NCBI GenBank assembly: GCA_001687465.1
Contig: LVLI01000263.1
Location: 62,001 to 126,000, forward strand
Direction of reading: 5' to 3'
Source of the DNA: Halocafeteria seosinensis
Lineage: Eukaryota; Sar; Bigyra; Bicosoecida
DNA: 64,000 bases
Positions 34,549 to 45,870 of the stretch are shown here, one piece after another. The notes under the pieces were generated by a model that did not search any database, had not been told where the DNA came from, and saw only the letters and a program-made list of their open reading frames with translations. Every line of letters starts with the position of its first letter. Position 1 is the stretch's first letter. The translations under genes and the position numbers were made by a program.

Positions 34549-34906
34549 AACCACTGCAAAGAATCTTCGTGGCTATATACAATGGTACAGCCATTATTAA
34601 CTCCACGGGTTTAGAGTTTTCCACGCAGTACCGGTTTTTCTGTTCGCATGGGAGTGTCATCACCGAAATATTGTCTCTTATACTCATGACATGGCCGCGT
34701 GCCGCTCCGGTAGTGACGCCTCAAGGGCCCGACTAGCTCCCGCACCACCGTTAGAACACGACGAAACCATAGTTTCGATTTCCATTGGGGTTGAGGATAG
34801 TTTTGAGAAACTTTTGACTGATAGTGCTTAATTTTCCAGCCTACCTTGTGTCATCAGATAGACGGTATTTTTGAGCCTGTGTGCATTTAAGCCTCACGCC
34901 AACAGA
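34549..34906. other. Spacer before the second LG-motif gene
   Basis: About 360 bases of mixed sequence with no reading frame of note; probable promoter of the gene starting at 34907. Confidence 0.35.
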
Positions 34907-36440
34907 ATGAGCGGTCAAGTATCTCCCGTCTCCAACAACTCCCAATTCAGATTGGGAGAGCGCCCCCTCAAGCAGTACAAGCAGCCTATTGGTGGGGAGG
35001 TGCATGTTCAAACCTACGGTATGTGTGCTCCTGTTTATGAGTGCTTGAGAAGAAACAGTACAGTCTTACTTTGGCCTGAGAAAAGCCTTTTTGGGTGCGT
35101 GGGGCCGGCCCCCGAAGTCGTGGTACATCCAACGGCTGTAGGCTTGTATTCATGTGATTTGTGTTGTTATGGCAATATTCAGGCTACCAAGAGTTGTCTT
35201 CTGAAGAGAACGAATCGTACTTGAAAACAATGAGCCGTCAATCTGTGGATGAAAATATGCGCCGCCAAGTAGAGCACTCCCCTGTAGGAGGAGCTACCAC
35301 AAACCAGCTGCATACTCATCGAACTCGTGGACGAGGACGGCCTGAGAACGGACGAGAAACTCTTACCCTAGGAGATGACGATGTCACTGAGGACTATCGC
35401 TCAAGCACTGCAAGAGAAACACTCAAGCAAGGTCTTAACAAGGTATGTCAGGGATGGCTGACCGTTTTTGTTTCAAATGAGCGTTAAGTACCTTGCTTTG
35501 TTTTTTGAACCATGTCCAGCGCAACCAGGAGGAGCCCACGGCTGGCGTACCCTCATCCCATCGCAATTCTGCTGGTGTTAGGACAGGTTATCGACCTTCC
35601 ACTGCTGATATCATTTCACATTCCTACGTCCAGCCGTCGCAAGAGACTGAGGAAAACACCAAAATGTAAGCAAAGGGCTTGCAAACCACAAGTTGGAATT
35701 CGCCTCAAAACGTCCTGACTTTGCATCCATGCAGAGTTGCTCCCCCCAAAGAGCCTGTTACTCACTCCGAATATCCAACTGGCGACACAAACGGTACCCC
35801 CGACGATAACATGAGAGCCGGACTAAGTAGTGCGCAATTGGCGGATCGGAAGGAGCGGCGAAATCGTCGTCCTGTCTCCCAACCACCGAGTGCCAGAGCC
35901 GAACAGCCCCCTCAGCTGCCAATGCGTAGATATGCACATAAAGATCATATTCAGTTAGGGGATGGCTCTACACCTTACTTTGAGACGACGACCCGAGCTG
36001 AGTACAATCCTGCATCTATTGACCCTGCCAACACGCGCAATCCGTTGGATGAGGCCGTCAGTCCCCAGAAACCGAACTATCGCCCATCTTCAGTGGATCC
36101 TTCCTTAGGCCGTCCACAGTGGGAAGTTCGACGACCTGTTACACATTTTGCTCCGAAACGAAATGAAGACTCGCAGGTTCAAAGTGCCATCTATGGTACC
36201 GGAGAGCAGGAGAACGAACAACCGCGAACAGGACGAAAAACGTTTGCCAACTATGATGCCCGACCTGAAGAGCCACAGCGCGTTTCGAGCAGGAAAGTCT
36301 TCCCCAACCAACACACTAGCGCCACCGCAATGAATGAAATCGGGGCTCATTCTTCGACGCTCGACCGTCACCGTCCAGGCGATTTCTCAGGGAAGAAGAT
36401 TATTGCAGATCATACACGTTCTAGCATAATACTCGGCTAA
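34907..36440 (+). CDS. Low-complexity protein with LG-D motifs
   Basis: Four exons (34907-35018, 35183-35442, 35520-35665, 35735-36440) give 407 residues; introns are 164, 77 and 69 bases. The protein is disordered, rich in Arg, Pro, Gln, Ser, Thr and Asn, and lacks membrane segments. Short motifs repeat along it: FRLGERPLK, TLTLGDDD-x4-Y and HIQLGDGSTPYFETTT-x3-Y. The IQLG pattern is shared with the gene at 19558-20853, so the two look like members of one family. Pro/Tyr-containing repeats of this kind occur in some microtubule-associated or axonemal proteins, but no direct match is claimed. The frame and matching phases support coding; function is unknown. Confidence 0.6.
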
Positions 36441-36762
36441 AATGACATCTGTTCGTGGTACAAATACATATTCAAAATGTTTCATTCTGTTTTGTTGGGT
36501 GTGTACAAAAGAGGTTGCATAGTATTCTATGCAATTCAATCTTTAGATGCACTGTTCTACACTGCTACAGCTGGGCGAATATCTTCCCAGATTGCAGAGT
36601 ACTTATTTTTGGTCCCGGTATTAAAAAGAGCTAGGCCTGTAGATTGGGACCTCCACAAAGAGTAAACAAAACAACTTCTTGCTCAGACCCCCTCACCGAC
36701 GCTAGGAGAGCATTCTGTGAGAGCTAGTTCTTATTTGATGAACACGCGTCACGGCTTCACAT
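36441..36762. other. Convergent 3' spacer
   Basis: About 320 bases between two convergent stops; should hold both 3' untranslated regions. Nothing else seen. Confidence 0.4.
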
Positions 36763-38739
36763 TTAGTATTCCTCGCCTTCCATTTCACCTTCGCCTTCGG
36801 CGGTTTCGGCACCAATTTCTTCGTAATCCTTCTCCATGGCAGCAAGATCCTCTCTTGCTTCCAAAAATTCACCTTCTTCCATACCCTCACCGACGTACCA
36901 ATGGACGAACGCACGCTTAGAGTACATAAGGTCAAACTTGTGGTCCATACGAGCCAAGACACCGGCGATAGCGGTGGTGTTCGACATCATGCAAACACTT
37001 CGCTGTACCTTGGCCACATCTCCTCCGGGTACAACAGTAGGCGGCTGGTTATTGATACCAACCTTGAAAGCAGTGGGACACCAGTCTACGAATTGGATAG
37101 TACGCTTGCTCTTGATAGTAACAATTGACGCGTTGACATCCTTGGGGACGACGTCTCCTCGGTACATCATACAGCAAGCCATGTACTTCCCGTGGCGGGG
37201 ATCACATTTGACCATCATATTTGCCGGTTCGAAAACACCGTTTGTAATCTCAGCAACGGAAAGGGCCTCGTGGTAGGCCTTCTCAGCGGGGATCACAGGT
37301 GCATACGAGCACAGCGGAAAGTGAATACGTGGATAAGGCACCAAGTTTGTTTGGAACTCGGTCAAGTCCACGTTCAATTGGCCATCGAACCGGAGAGATG
37401 CGGTAATGGAGGAGACACATTGGGCCAACAACCTGTTCAAGTTGGTGTAAGTAGGTCTTTCAATGTCAAGGTTACGACGGCAAATGTCGTAGAGAGCTTC
37501 GTTGTCCACCAAGAAAGCAACATCAGAGTGCTCCAACATTGCGTGGGTACACAACACAGAGTTGTACGGTTCAACGACCACCGTTGAAATCTGTGGGGAT
37601 GGATACACAGCAAACTCAACTTTCGTCTTCTTTCCGTAATCAATACTGAGCCGGTTGAGCAGCAATGATCCAAATCCAGATCCAGTTCCACCACCGAAGG
37701 AGTGGAAGATCATAAACCCTTGCAGACCGGTACAATTGTCTGCCAATTTACGGGTTCTGTCAAGAACCAAGTCGATGACTTCCTTCCCGATGGTGTAGTG
37801 ACCACGCGCATAGTTGTTAGCCGCATCTTCCTTGCCGGAGATCAGCTGTTCTGGATGGTACAGGTTTCTGTATGTTCCAGTTCGGATTTCATCCACACAG
37901 GTAGGTTCCAAGTCCACCATCAAACACCTGGGAACAAATTTTCCGGCTCCTGAAGATATGCAGCAGATGGAAAGATTGAAGTTACTTCGCTACTACAGCA
38001 AGGTAGGTGGACGCTGTGTAACGTACCTGTTTCGGTAAAGAAGGTGTTAAAGCTGTCATCTTCGATAGCAGCTCCTTCCGGTTGTTGTCCATCTGCGCGA
38101 GATCATATGCAAATCAAAGAAACCGATGAAATAGATGTGTATGAAGCAGTAACAGACGGCTTTTGTCTGCATCAGGTTTGGCGCCTTCAAGCTAGACTTG
38201 GCGCGTTAGGTGCATCCCCCCCCCCCCGTCCGCGGTGTTAGAAAGCTCGGTAAGCTGCTAAAAACAAGGTGCCGTATTGCTTGTATCCTCACAACCATCA
38301 TATCACTGAGATAGCCCCATAAAGGTCGCTTAAACGAGCAACGCGCCTTTCAAAAAGTTTCCAAAACAACAAAAAGCCCTCGGGCGAGCTAAGAGGGGAG
38401 TTCACAAGGGGGGTTGCGCCATTGGGGTACATCCCGGTCGCAAGGCTCGGTGTTCACTTACCAGGTTGGATGCCATGCTCCAGACAGAAAAGTTCCCAAC
38501 AAGCGTTACCGACTTGGACACCAGCTTGTCCGAGATGAATAATGCTGCATCGATAACACATAAATTAAGAGTGAAATTTGCTATATAAACCATACGAGTC
38601 GCTCATAGCAAAACGCGCGCTAGTTCGCCCTAACGGTAAGTTCAAAGGGGTATCCCAACCAGGGGCACCACAGGGGGATCCAAAATTCCAAAAAAGGTTG
38701 CCGAGACTTTCAAAAGTCAACTTACATAATTTCACGCAT
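36763..38739 (-). CDS. TUBA: Alpha-tubulin
   Basis: Microtubule subunit. Four reverse-strand exons (38739-38726, 38544-38462, 38092-38027, 37949-36763) give 449 residues. Exon 1 encodes only MREI plus two bases. Landmarks: [35 protein letters not shown]-binding [12 protein letters not shown], and the tail ending EGEEY, so a C-terminal tyrosine is present for the tyrosination cycle. The H1-S2 loop reads [17 protein letters not shown] and lacks the Lys40 that is acetylated in many ciliated organisms. Introns are 181, 369 and 77 bases; the 369-base one contains a run of 12 C (38216-38227). Long 5' introns match those in other highly expressed genes of this window. Confidence 0.97.
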
Positions 38740-40229
38740 TTTGATCGATTAAGTTGCCACTAGATGATATACAAAGGTACGAGAGGGGTGAAAAAGGGAT
38801 GAAGAAGTTGGAGATCGCTTTTGGTAAAAAAAAATATAATACGAGCTCTATTAGGAAGCTCTTATATTTTCAAGCAGGGCAATCAAAACGATATCAACTA
38901 AACGCTCTAGCCAACGGAAGGCGACCAGCGTTGAAGTTGAAGCTGGTAAACTTTCCTTTCAGGAAATGCCGCCGCCGAAAAACACAACTTGTTACACAAG
39001 CCTAATACAGAGCAGAAGTTCGATGTGTTGAGGATGATACACGCTTTGGAAGATTGGCTAGATTTGCTCTAAGTAGGGGGACGACAAGCGGCGGCTAGCA
39101 GAGTCGTGCGCCTCTGGTTAGCATGCGACCGTGGAGTGCCGGTCTCAGCAACAAGAATCGCGTCAGACGATTCGCGAACAAGATAAGTGCGAGGAATCCT
39201 CTCTGATGTTTTTGTGGATTGCACGTAGGGATAACTTCGCGTTTTGATCAATTGCAACTTTCTTAGCCTTTTGTCTGGCTTAGTACCATCTGCACCTTGG
39301 GGACACCGAAATTGGTTCGCCTGCGCATGTGGTCAACTTCCCGGCCGGTGGGCTATCTGTCACATTTGTGTGTGTGTGTGCGCTGAACTACTCTGGGTTG
39401 CCCAGTGAGAATTTTGCATAGGGCTTTCAATTTGCGTTTCATGTTTTACTCCTTAACTAGCGCACATACGGGAGTGGAACGCTCACGCACTGAATGGATA
39501 CACCCCGTCTCATGTGGCCACCCAATGAAATAGACATTGACTCGGTTCCGACTCGATTGTGCTTCTCTATTTGAGTAGCGAATACTTCCATTTCGTGGTA
39601 GGGTAGGCTTTTCTCGGTGTGTTGAGGCCCTTGACGAAGCATGTACCAGACTCCGAGTCTCCTAGATGCTCGGAGAGCCAGCGCGTCGTGCCGAGGCAGA
39701 TTGAAGAAACTATTGCTTCTAGCTACAGTGGTCCATGTGGATTGATTGCTCGTCCCACAGCTCACCGACGCGGTTATGTGGAAAGCGGAAGACACACTTT
39801 CGTGCAGCTTGTATTATATTGCAGTTGAGGTGGCGGCAGTATACAACACCATTGGTAGACGTAAATTGACCACATCACAGCTCTCACTCGAAACCCAAGA
39901 CGCTTCTATCGAGGAACTTTAGCAAGCATTCAGGCAGAACAAACCGTGGAAGGCAATAACTGCATTTGCCTAGCGTTATCTCATCTTGGAAACCAAGTAT
40001 GAAAGACTTGCAATCTTGTTCGCTAATGCCTCTTCCGCTTTACGCGTTTGGTACACACGGCGGTCTTCTGCGTTGTGCAGGATAGCCTTGGCTCACACAC
40101 ATTCCCTGTCTGCATTCATTGGGACTGTCCTTTGCCGTTGTGCAATTTCCTCTAGGGAGGAGGGATAAATTGGAATGAAGTATACATCAAATCTGCTGGA
40201 TACACCTTCGGAGCTAACCTCGGTGTACG
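38740..40229. other. 1.5-kb gene-poor spacer between alpha-tubulin and PUF
   Basis: The largest gap in the window. Divergent genes flank it, so it should hold two promoters. Short frames on both strands lack protein-like composition. A (TG)n tract lies at 39367-39380. The stretch near 39080-39260 is GC-richer but shows no tRNA boxes. Nothing else is supported. Confidence 0.45.
39367..39380 (+). repeat. (TG)n microsatellite
   Basis: Seven TG units in the tubulin-PUF spacer. Confidence 0.7.
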
Positions 40230-43200
40230 ATGGAGAACTGTCTGGGGTTAGCTACTCACACGGACGACTCGATTCAAGATAAAGAGCAAGGTGCTGTGGG
40301 ATCTACACCCAAGGCTCCCTCTTCAACGTCTTCATCTACTACAATGTCGCAAGAAGACTGTCGTGCTTGGGATGTCGATAGCCACTATACGGGAACTGAT
40401 CCAATGACGCAACCAGCTCTTCCTGCAGCTGGTAATCTTGGAATCGATCTGGCTTTACCAAGTGACAGGAACAATATTGCGTATCCAGGCTCGACAGACT
40501 TCCGTGGTTTTGGCCAGGAGACACCTTTTTCATATGGGGTCTCTCAAACTGAGGAAGGAGACAAACCAGACCAATGGGCTCAATTTCTGGGGGAACGTAA
40601 GGTTTTCACCTCTTCGTGTACTTGCAATGAGCGTCTGGTATTCATTCAAATGATTGGGGTGATAATCTGTTGCAGTTCTTCATGATGAGCGGCCCTCTTC
40701 TGCACCCGCCGTGCAACAGCGACTGAAGCTCAACCAGGCATTTCGTCCTACTGCTCAGGATGACATATACGAAGATGTAAGTGGTCATGCAAGAGACTTC
40801 GGGAGGTGTTTTTCTCAAATGTAATATTTTCCGTTGCTCAGAAGGCTCGGAGGCATCCGACGTACTTCCAGTATTATCAAATAGCCAGAGCAAATAGTTC
40901 TGGGACGTCTGGAAATTGGGACCGATCTCTTCCGGTTTCATTGACGCACCAATTGCGCAACGTGTCGCTTGCCCCCGTAACTGAGGATGTTTCCGATACC
41001 CAAACGAATCAACTTTCAGAAGAGTTGGGGGAAGAGTATATTTTACGCACTGATGGGCTGACGAGCTCTTTAGACTCTTGGACGACGACTACGCCTTGTC
41101 TGGGATACCCCCGTGCCGCTTCATCCCCAAATCCCTCGACTCTGCATTCGAACGCAGTTGCTCGGCATCCAGACTACGCTCATGCTGGCATGCATGAGAT
41201 GCCGATGCATTGTTCACCAGTCTCACAGTATTCTCCGTGGAACCCTAATGGATATCACATGGTGAGTCCTCGTGTTGTCAGTGGATGTATGAATTCATCA
41301 CTTGGTAATATTTGGCCTTCCGCAGCACGCTCACGCAAATCCTCATCAAGTAGCAGCGGGAGACTCTGGTTCGATGCCGAGCATGAACAGTTATCCTCCA
41401 AGATACTTTCCTACATTTGGCCCTACTCCGGACCAAGAAGGGTACGCGGTCCGTCAGCAGCCTCCTCTGCCTCCAGGAGCCCCGCCTCCTGCTCCCGCTC
41501 CCCCAACAGAGCAGCATCATAGTGTGCAAGCGGCTTCTACGTATTACATGAACCACGCTCAGAGGGTCGTTAGCCCTCCTGGTCGGTATGTCGGCATTTC
41601 AGGGAACATGCAATCCCCACTCGACATGGTGTATGCAGCCGTCCAAACATGCGGTATTGACGTTTTACATACCGAACAGCATTACAGTAGTAAAGAAGGT
41701 TGCTCCCCACAATTACTTGGCTCAGAGAGTACCTGGAGTTTGAAACAGTTTGAAAAAGTCCCTTTTCCTCCCACTTATGTGCAAGGAAATGCAGTAGAAT
41801 TTGCATGCGACCAGCTGGGCAGTCGCTATCTACAATATCTGATATGCTTTGGATCGCCGAGCATCCGCAACATGATTTGGGATGAATTGAAGCACTCTGC
41901 GGAGTCTCTTGTTTTAGATCGCTGCGGGAACTATGTGGTTCAGAGGATATTTTTGGAAGGATTTCCTCACCACAAGTACGATTCTTCGATGATAGTTAGA
42001 CCTTTTTCTAATCCATTCTTACCCTCTTTGTTGTGCTTGCAGAACGGAACTTGCACGTACCCTCATGCCTCAAGTGCTTAGCCTATCGCTTAACGCTTTT
42101 GGCTGTCGGGTAATCCAAAAGGCTCTTGAAGGACTTCCAAACTGTAAGTCGCGATGGTGCATGTGTGTATGCTTTTACTGAGGGATGCTGAACGTCCTTT
42201 ACAGTGGAACGAGTAGGACTAATTCGACAAGTTTCTGGGCATGTGCTTGAGTGCATCTTCAATGAACATGGCAATCATGTCATTCAAAGAGCTATTTCAA
42301 CGGTATGCTCCATCTTACGATTTTCGATCAAGTACCTGGGTAAATTCTTGTTTGTTTGTAGCAGGTGAAGGGTTCCGATGTTCAGTTTATTATTGATGCC
42401 GTATCCGAAGCGGCAGACTCTTTGAGCTGTCATATGTACGGTTGCAGGGTAATTCAAAGGATTATGGAGCATTGTGATGTCCAACAAATCTCGCAAGTGT
42501 TAGACAAGATTATGGATCAGGCACTTTCTCTCTCAATGGATCAATTTGGTAATTTTGTAGTTCAACACATTCTGCAATATGGCACAAGCAGACAGAGATA
42601 TACGGTTGTGGAACCTCTTATCGGGCACGCTGTTGCGCTGAGTCGTCACAAATTCGCCTCACACGTAATGGAGAAAGCGCTTTCGGCGACCAATGGAGAA
42701 CAAAGGAAGCGTCTGATCCAGTCGTTTATCGATCCATCTGATCTTCGCGAAAATCCGATCTTCGAATTGATGAACTGTAAATTAGGGAATTTCGTGCTCC
42801 AGAAGGCGCTCACTGTTGCTTCGCAAGGTTCGTAAACTGCGTCTTATTTGTTCCATAACACGTACAAGCACGGACATTCTTCCCCGTTGCAGATCAACAA
42901 AAGTCACTGTTTGCTGTCATTCGACGCTACGCCGACTCAGCAGCTCAGTCCCCATATGGTAAGCACGTCTATGCGAAGATGCAGCAGCTTTTGGGGAGCG
43001 ATGGAGCAAGCGAGTCGGCTATTGATACTAGTGGCTCTAAAGGGGTCTCTCAAGTGCGCCATGAGCGTGGGAAAAACTTCCCTCAGGAGAAGAAAGCCCC
43101 CACGGGAGGCAGTCATGGAAGGGAGGAAGCTCGGAATCGAGGAGGTCGTGGCGAAGGACGAGGCCGTGGCCGTGGTCGTGGACGTGGCAGAGGAGGAGGC

Positions 43201-43239
43201 GGCCGCGCACGTGGAAACAAGCGAGACCCCAATGCGTAG
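40230..43239 (+). CDS. Pumilio/PUF RNA-binding protein with RGG tail
   Basis: Translational repressor that binds 3' untranslated regions. Eight exons (40230-40596, 40676-40776, 40842-41261, 41326-41975, 42043-42143, 42205-42302, 42365-42827, 42893-43239) give 848 residues. The first 440 residues are disordered, with a Pro-rich segment (PPLPPGAPPPAPAPP). The PUF domain (about 445-760) shows successive repeats: ACDQLGSRYLQYL, VLDRCGNYVVQRI, SLNAFGCRVIQKAL, IFNEHGNHVIQRAI, SCHMYGCRVIQRIM, SMDQFGNFVVQHIL, SRHKFASHVMEKAL and MNCKLGNFVLQKAL. Eight repeats are therefore visible, with the recognition-helix triplets readable. The C-terminus is an Arg/Gly-rich tract (GRGRGRGRGRGRGGGG). Intron 7 uses a GTTCGT donor. 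PUF proteins recruit the CCR4-NOT complex, of which NOT4, two genes downstream, is a member. Confidence 0.94.
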
Positions 43240-43465
43240 AGTCACACTATTAGGGTCCATGGATCGAACCCAGTAGTTCATGCCTGCACATGTGAAGCCG
43301 AGCTTCACAAAGCGTCATGTCAATGTCATGCATTTTATGTTATATTGCGAGTAGTACTAGTACCTAGTACCGCCACTCGAGTCTCGATGGTTTGTAAAGA
43401 TAAGAATGTAAACAGTCTTCGTGTGGCTCCTATGTTGTGTAGTGTATGATAGTAACCGTGCCTCG

Positions 43466-45802
43466 ATGAGCAAGCGAGGGAGAGACGATGGACGAGCCTC
43501 CGGCTCATCCTCCTCCAGTGCCTCTCGTACTCAGTACGCTATACTCAGGCCGTGGATCGCTACAGTACACAAAATGCTGCGCAGTAAAGAATCTTCATCC
43601 ATCGGGAGAATGGATGCAGATGCTCTAGTGCGTAAGGTGAAGCACCCTAAGAAGCTCAATGGCGACTCAGTAATCCCCAGTGGACATAATTGCCCTGTAC
43701 AGTATTTTCAGTCCCTGGCACCCGAATATTCGACGTTCTATAAGTGCCACTCGTGCAATATGGACAGAGTATGTGCGTTCTGTGTGCAGCACTGCCATCA
43801 GCAACATGTTATCACATTGGATTCCTCCCGAGAAGATACCTGTGACTGTGGGATACTGCACCACCCGGGCCCAGAACTCTCAGGACTTAAGCATGGCAGA
43901 GTCAAAGCCATTCACCGAAACGCAACGAGGATCACGATTGGGATGGTAAACTTACTCTTCTCTCTAAGGTGGAACGAAAACGATCACCTGACTACATTAG
44001 TCGATCAAATGACCTGGCAAGGGCACATCACTGTGGCGGCGGTTCTCAGCCTGATCCGGCGATTGGTGGGAGACACGCTACCTTCCCCGAATTTGACACC
44101 TCTGGTGACGCAATTGCGAAACAGCAAGATTCTTAGGTGCTCTAAAGCCGGATCTGAAAACGCTCAAGCTTCCTGCCGCCATCCTTGGATGCATATTGTG
44201 TTTGTACTGATGGCTCATTGCGGGAAGATGCAACAGTGGGGAAAATTCAGTCTCGGAAACGGTACATCATTTGATCCGATAATTTTGTGTGCTCTCTCGA
44301 AGTATGGAGGTAAGATTGATAGTACTCCCGACACCCAGGGAATATCTATGCGGCAATGCGCTAAGTGGCCTCCTGCACCACTCGTTGCCACTGAACACCC
44401 GATCAAGACTGGCGAGGTTCTAGAATTCACAGTACAGCGAATATTGGAGGATAAGGCTGATTTTGACATGCTGGATAAGTATAATAATTGCTATCCCACT
44501 TTATTCAAGACTTCAATTTCGAGCAATGGAGATGATTACCGTAAGACTGCGGGACATGGTCCACCAGCTTCAGTAGAGTCCCAATCTCAAAGTGCTAGCA
44601 GCGGGGCCGAGGGAGATGAAATCGACCTTTACGAGCAGCTTTTGGGAGATGTTGCCGATGAGGATACACAAGATCAGCAAGCCTCTGATGATCGAAAGGA
44701 GATACCTCCAGGCGTCCACGGAGGAAATGAAACTGGCACACCCATTAGCAGCTTCACGATGGAACCGTTTAGCGAAGTTGCTCTGCGAAACAATTCATCA
44801 GGAAGTACATTGGTGATATCTTCCAGGGAAGATCTTGAAAAATTGGGTGGTTTTTTGTTCGAAAGGGTTTACTACTCTGCCCCTCATTCATTTGTAGCCT
44901 CAGTTTTCTTTCGTGTTGATGGAGAATCCATGTCCGTTGTATCTTTCTCATTTGAAGAGGTGAACATATCTATTGACGTAGTCCAGCTTGTCCAGGAGAA
45001 GCTTGCACGGGAAAACAGAACTACGTCAGCAGTTCCGAATAAATCCGATACTGGCAGTTTGACAGAGAGCGTTCTACAACCGCTTGCTTCCTTTTTCCTG
45101 GCACCGTCAGTGATTAAAGTCGGATATGGTATCAAACGGTCTCTGCTAGTCCTTGAGGAGGCGTTTGGACTTTATTTGGTCAATGTGTTTGATGTTTTGA
45201 GCGCCTGCTATACCCTGAACTGGCGTTCCGAAACGAGCCACTTGGGCTATTTGATACCCTACTTTTTTAATGTTGACTCTCTATCAGGCCCTTGGCAACA
45301 GTTTCTCACCACCGTGGACCGGGATACATTCGTTTGTGGCATTTCTGCAGAGGGTACATCTGAGGATACAAAATCGTCAAGTGAAGAACTCTACTTCTGT
45401 AGTTTGTTGGCTAGGATCCTCCACCCATTAGGTGAATCAATGTGGACGCGTCTAGTACATGAGGATGTTTTTCCGCGTAAAGTGCGTTCCAGAGAACACA
45501 TGGAAGAATTATATGGTTACTATGGCGTCTCAGAGGAAGAGAAAGTTTCCAACTGCGAGGTATGGCCCGGCGTGAAAATGCGGTACAGTATTGGGGAAAC
45601 GGCGAAGTCCTCCAGCGGTACCATCTATGAGGCTCTCATACGGAGTCACCTCCAAGTCCTCAACCTTAGCAGAGACCAGGATGACATCTGTAAGGGACCC
45701 GTTTTCATACCACCATGGTATAGTGTCTGCAAAAATTGCCATCGACGTGGTCATTTCCATGTCGATTGTCCTTCTCTACAAGGACTTTTTGGGAGCTATT
45801 AA
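43466..45802 (+). CDS. UBR-box protein with degenerate RRP6-like exonuclease fold and CCHC zinc knuckle
   Basis: Single exon, 778 residues from the ATG at 43466 (an in-frame ATG at 43421 adds 15). At about residues 75-130 is a UBR box of the UBR4/BIG type: YKCHSC-x5-CAFC-x3-CHQQH and a closing CDCG. UBR boxes bind N-degrons or act as ligase modules. Residues about 430-620 resemble the DEDD exonuclease domain of RRP6/EXOSC10: an entry helix ISSREDLEKL, then VIKVGYGIKRSLLVLEEAFGLYLVNVFDVLSACYTLN and FNVDS. Positions that carry the catalytic acids in active enzymes appear replaced (no D-x-E in the first strand; YGIKRS where HGADSD is usual), so it is probably inactive. A zinc knuckle C-x2-C-x4-H-x4-C (CKNCHRRGHFHVDC) ends the protein. 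The middle is acidic and unrecognised. No RING or HECT domain was seen. An RNA-binding, ubiquitin-linked adaptor is the inference. Confidence 0.72.
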   Translation: MSKRGRDDGRASGSSSSSASRTQYAILRPWIATVHKMLRSKESSSIGRMDADALVRKVKHPKKLNGDSVIPSGHNCPVQYFQSLAPEYSTFYKCHSCNMDRVCAFCVQHCHQQHVITLDSSREDTCDCGILHHPGPELSGLKHGRVKAIHRNATRITIGMVNLLFSLRWNENDHLTTLVDQMTWQGHITVAAVLSLIRRLVGDTLPSPNLTPLVTQLRNSKILRCSKAGSENAQASCRHPWMHIVFVLMAHCGKMQQWGKFSLGNGTSFDPIILCALSKYGGKIDSTPDTQGISMRQCAKWPPAPLVATEHPIKTGEVLEFTVQRILEDKADFDMLDKYNNCYPTLFKTSISSNGDDYRKTAGHGPPASVESQSQSASSGAEGDEIDLYEQLLGDVADEDTQDQQASDDRKEIPPGVHGGNETGTPISSFTMEPFSEVALRNNSSGSTLVISSREDLEKLGGFLFERVYYSAPHSFVASVFFRVDGESMSVVSFSFEEVNISIDVVQLVQEKLARENRTTSAVPNKSDTGSLTESVLQPLASFFLAPSVIKVGYGIKRSLLVLEEAFGLYLVNVFDVLSACYTLNWRSETSHLGYLIPYFFNVDSLSGPWQQFLTTVDRDTFVCGISAEGTSEDTKSSSEELYFCSLLARILHPLGESMWTRLVHEDVFPRKVRSREHMEELYGYYGVSEEEKVSNCEVWPGVKMRYSIGETAKSSSGTIYEALIRSHLQVLNLSRDQDDICKGPVFIPPWYSVCKNCHRRGHFHVDCPSLQGLFGSY

Positions 45803-45870
45803 GAGGGACTTCTAGCGAAGGTTACGACTGTACCTCTAGTGTATCAAGATGTCCATTATTCTCTTATATT

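Noticed and set aside
38754-39260. Basic 83-residue frame and GC-richer patch in the tubulin-PUF gap
   Set aside because: The frame starts with a non-ATG codon, composition is noise-like, and there are no tRNA boxes or snRNA motifs.
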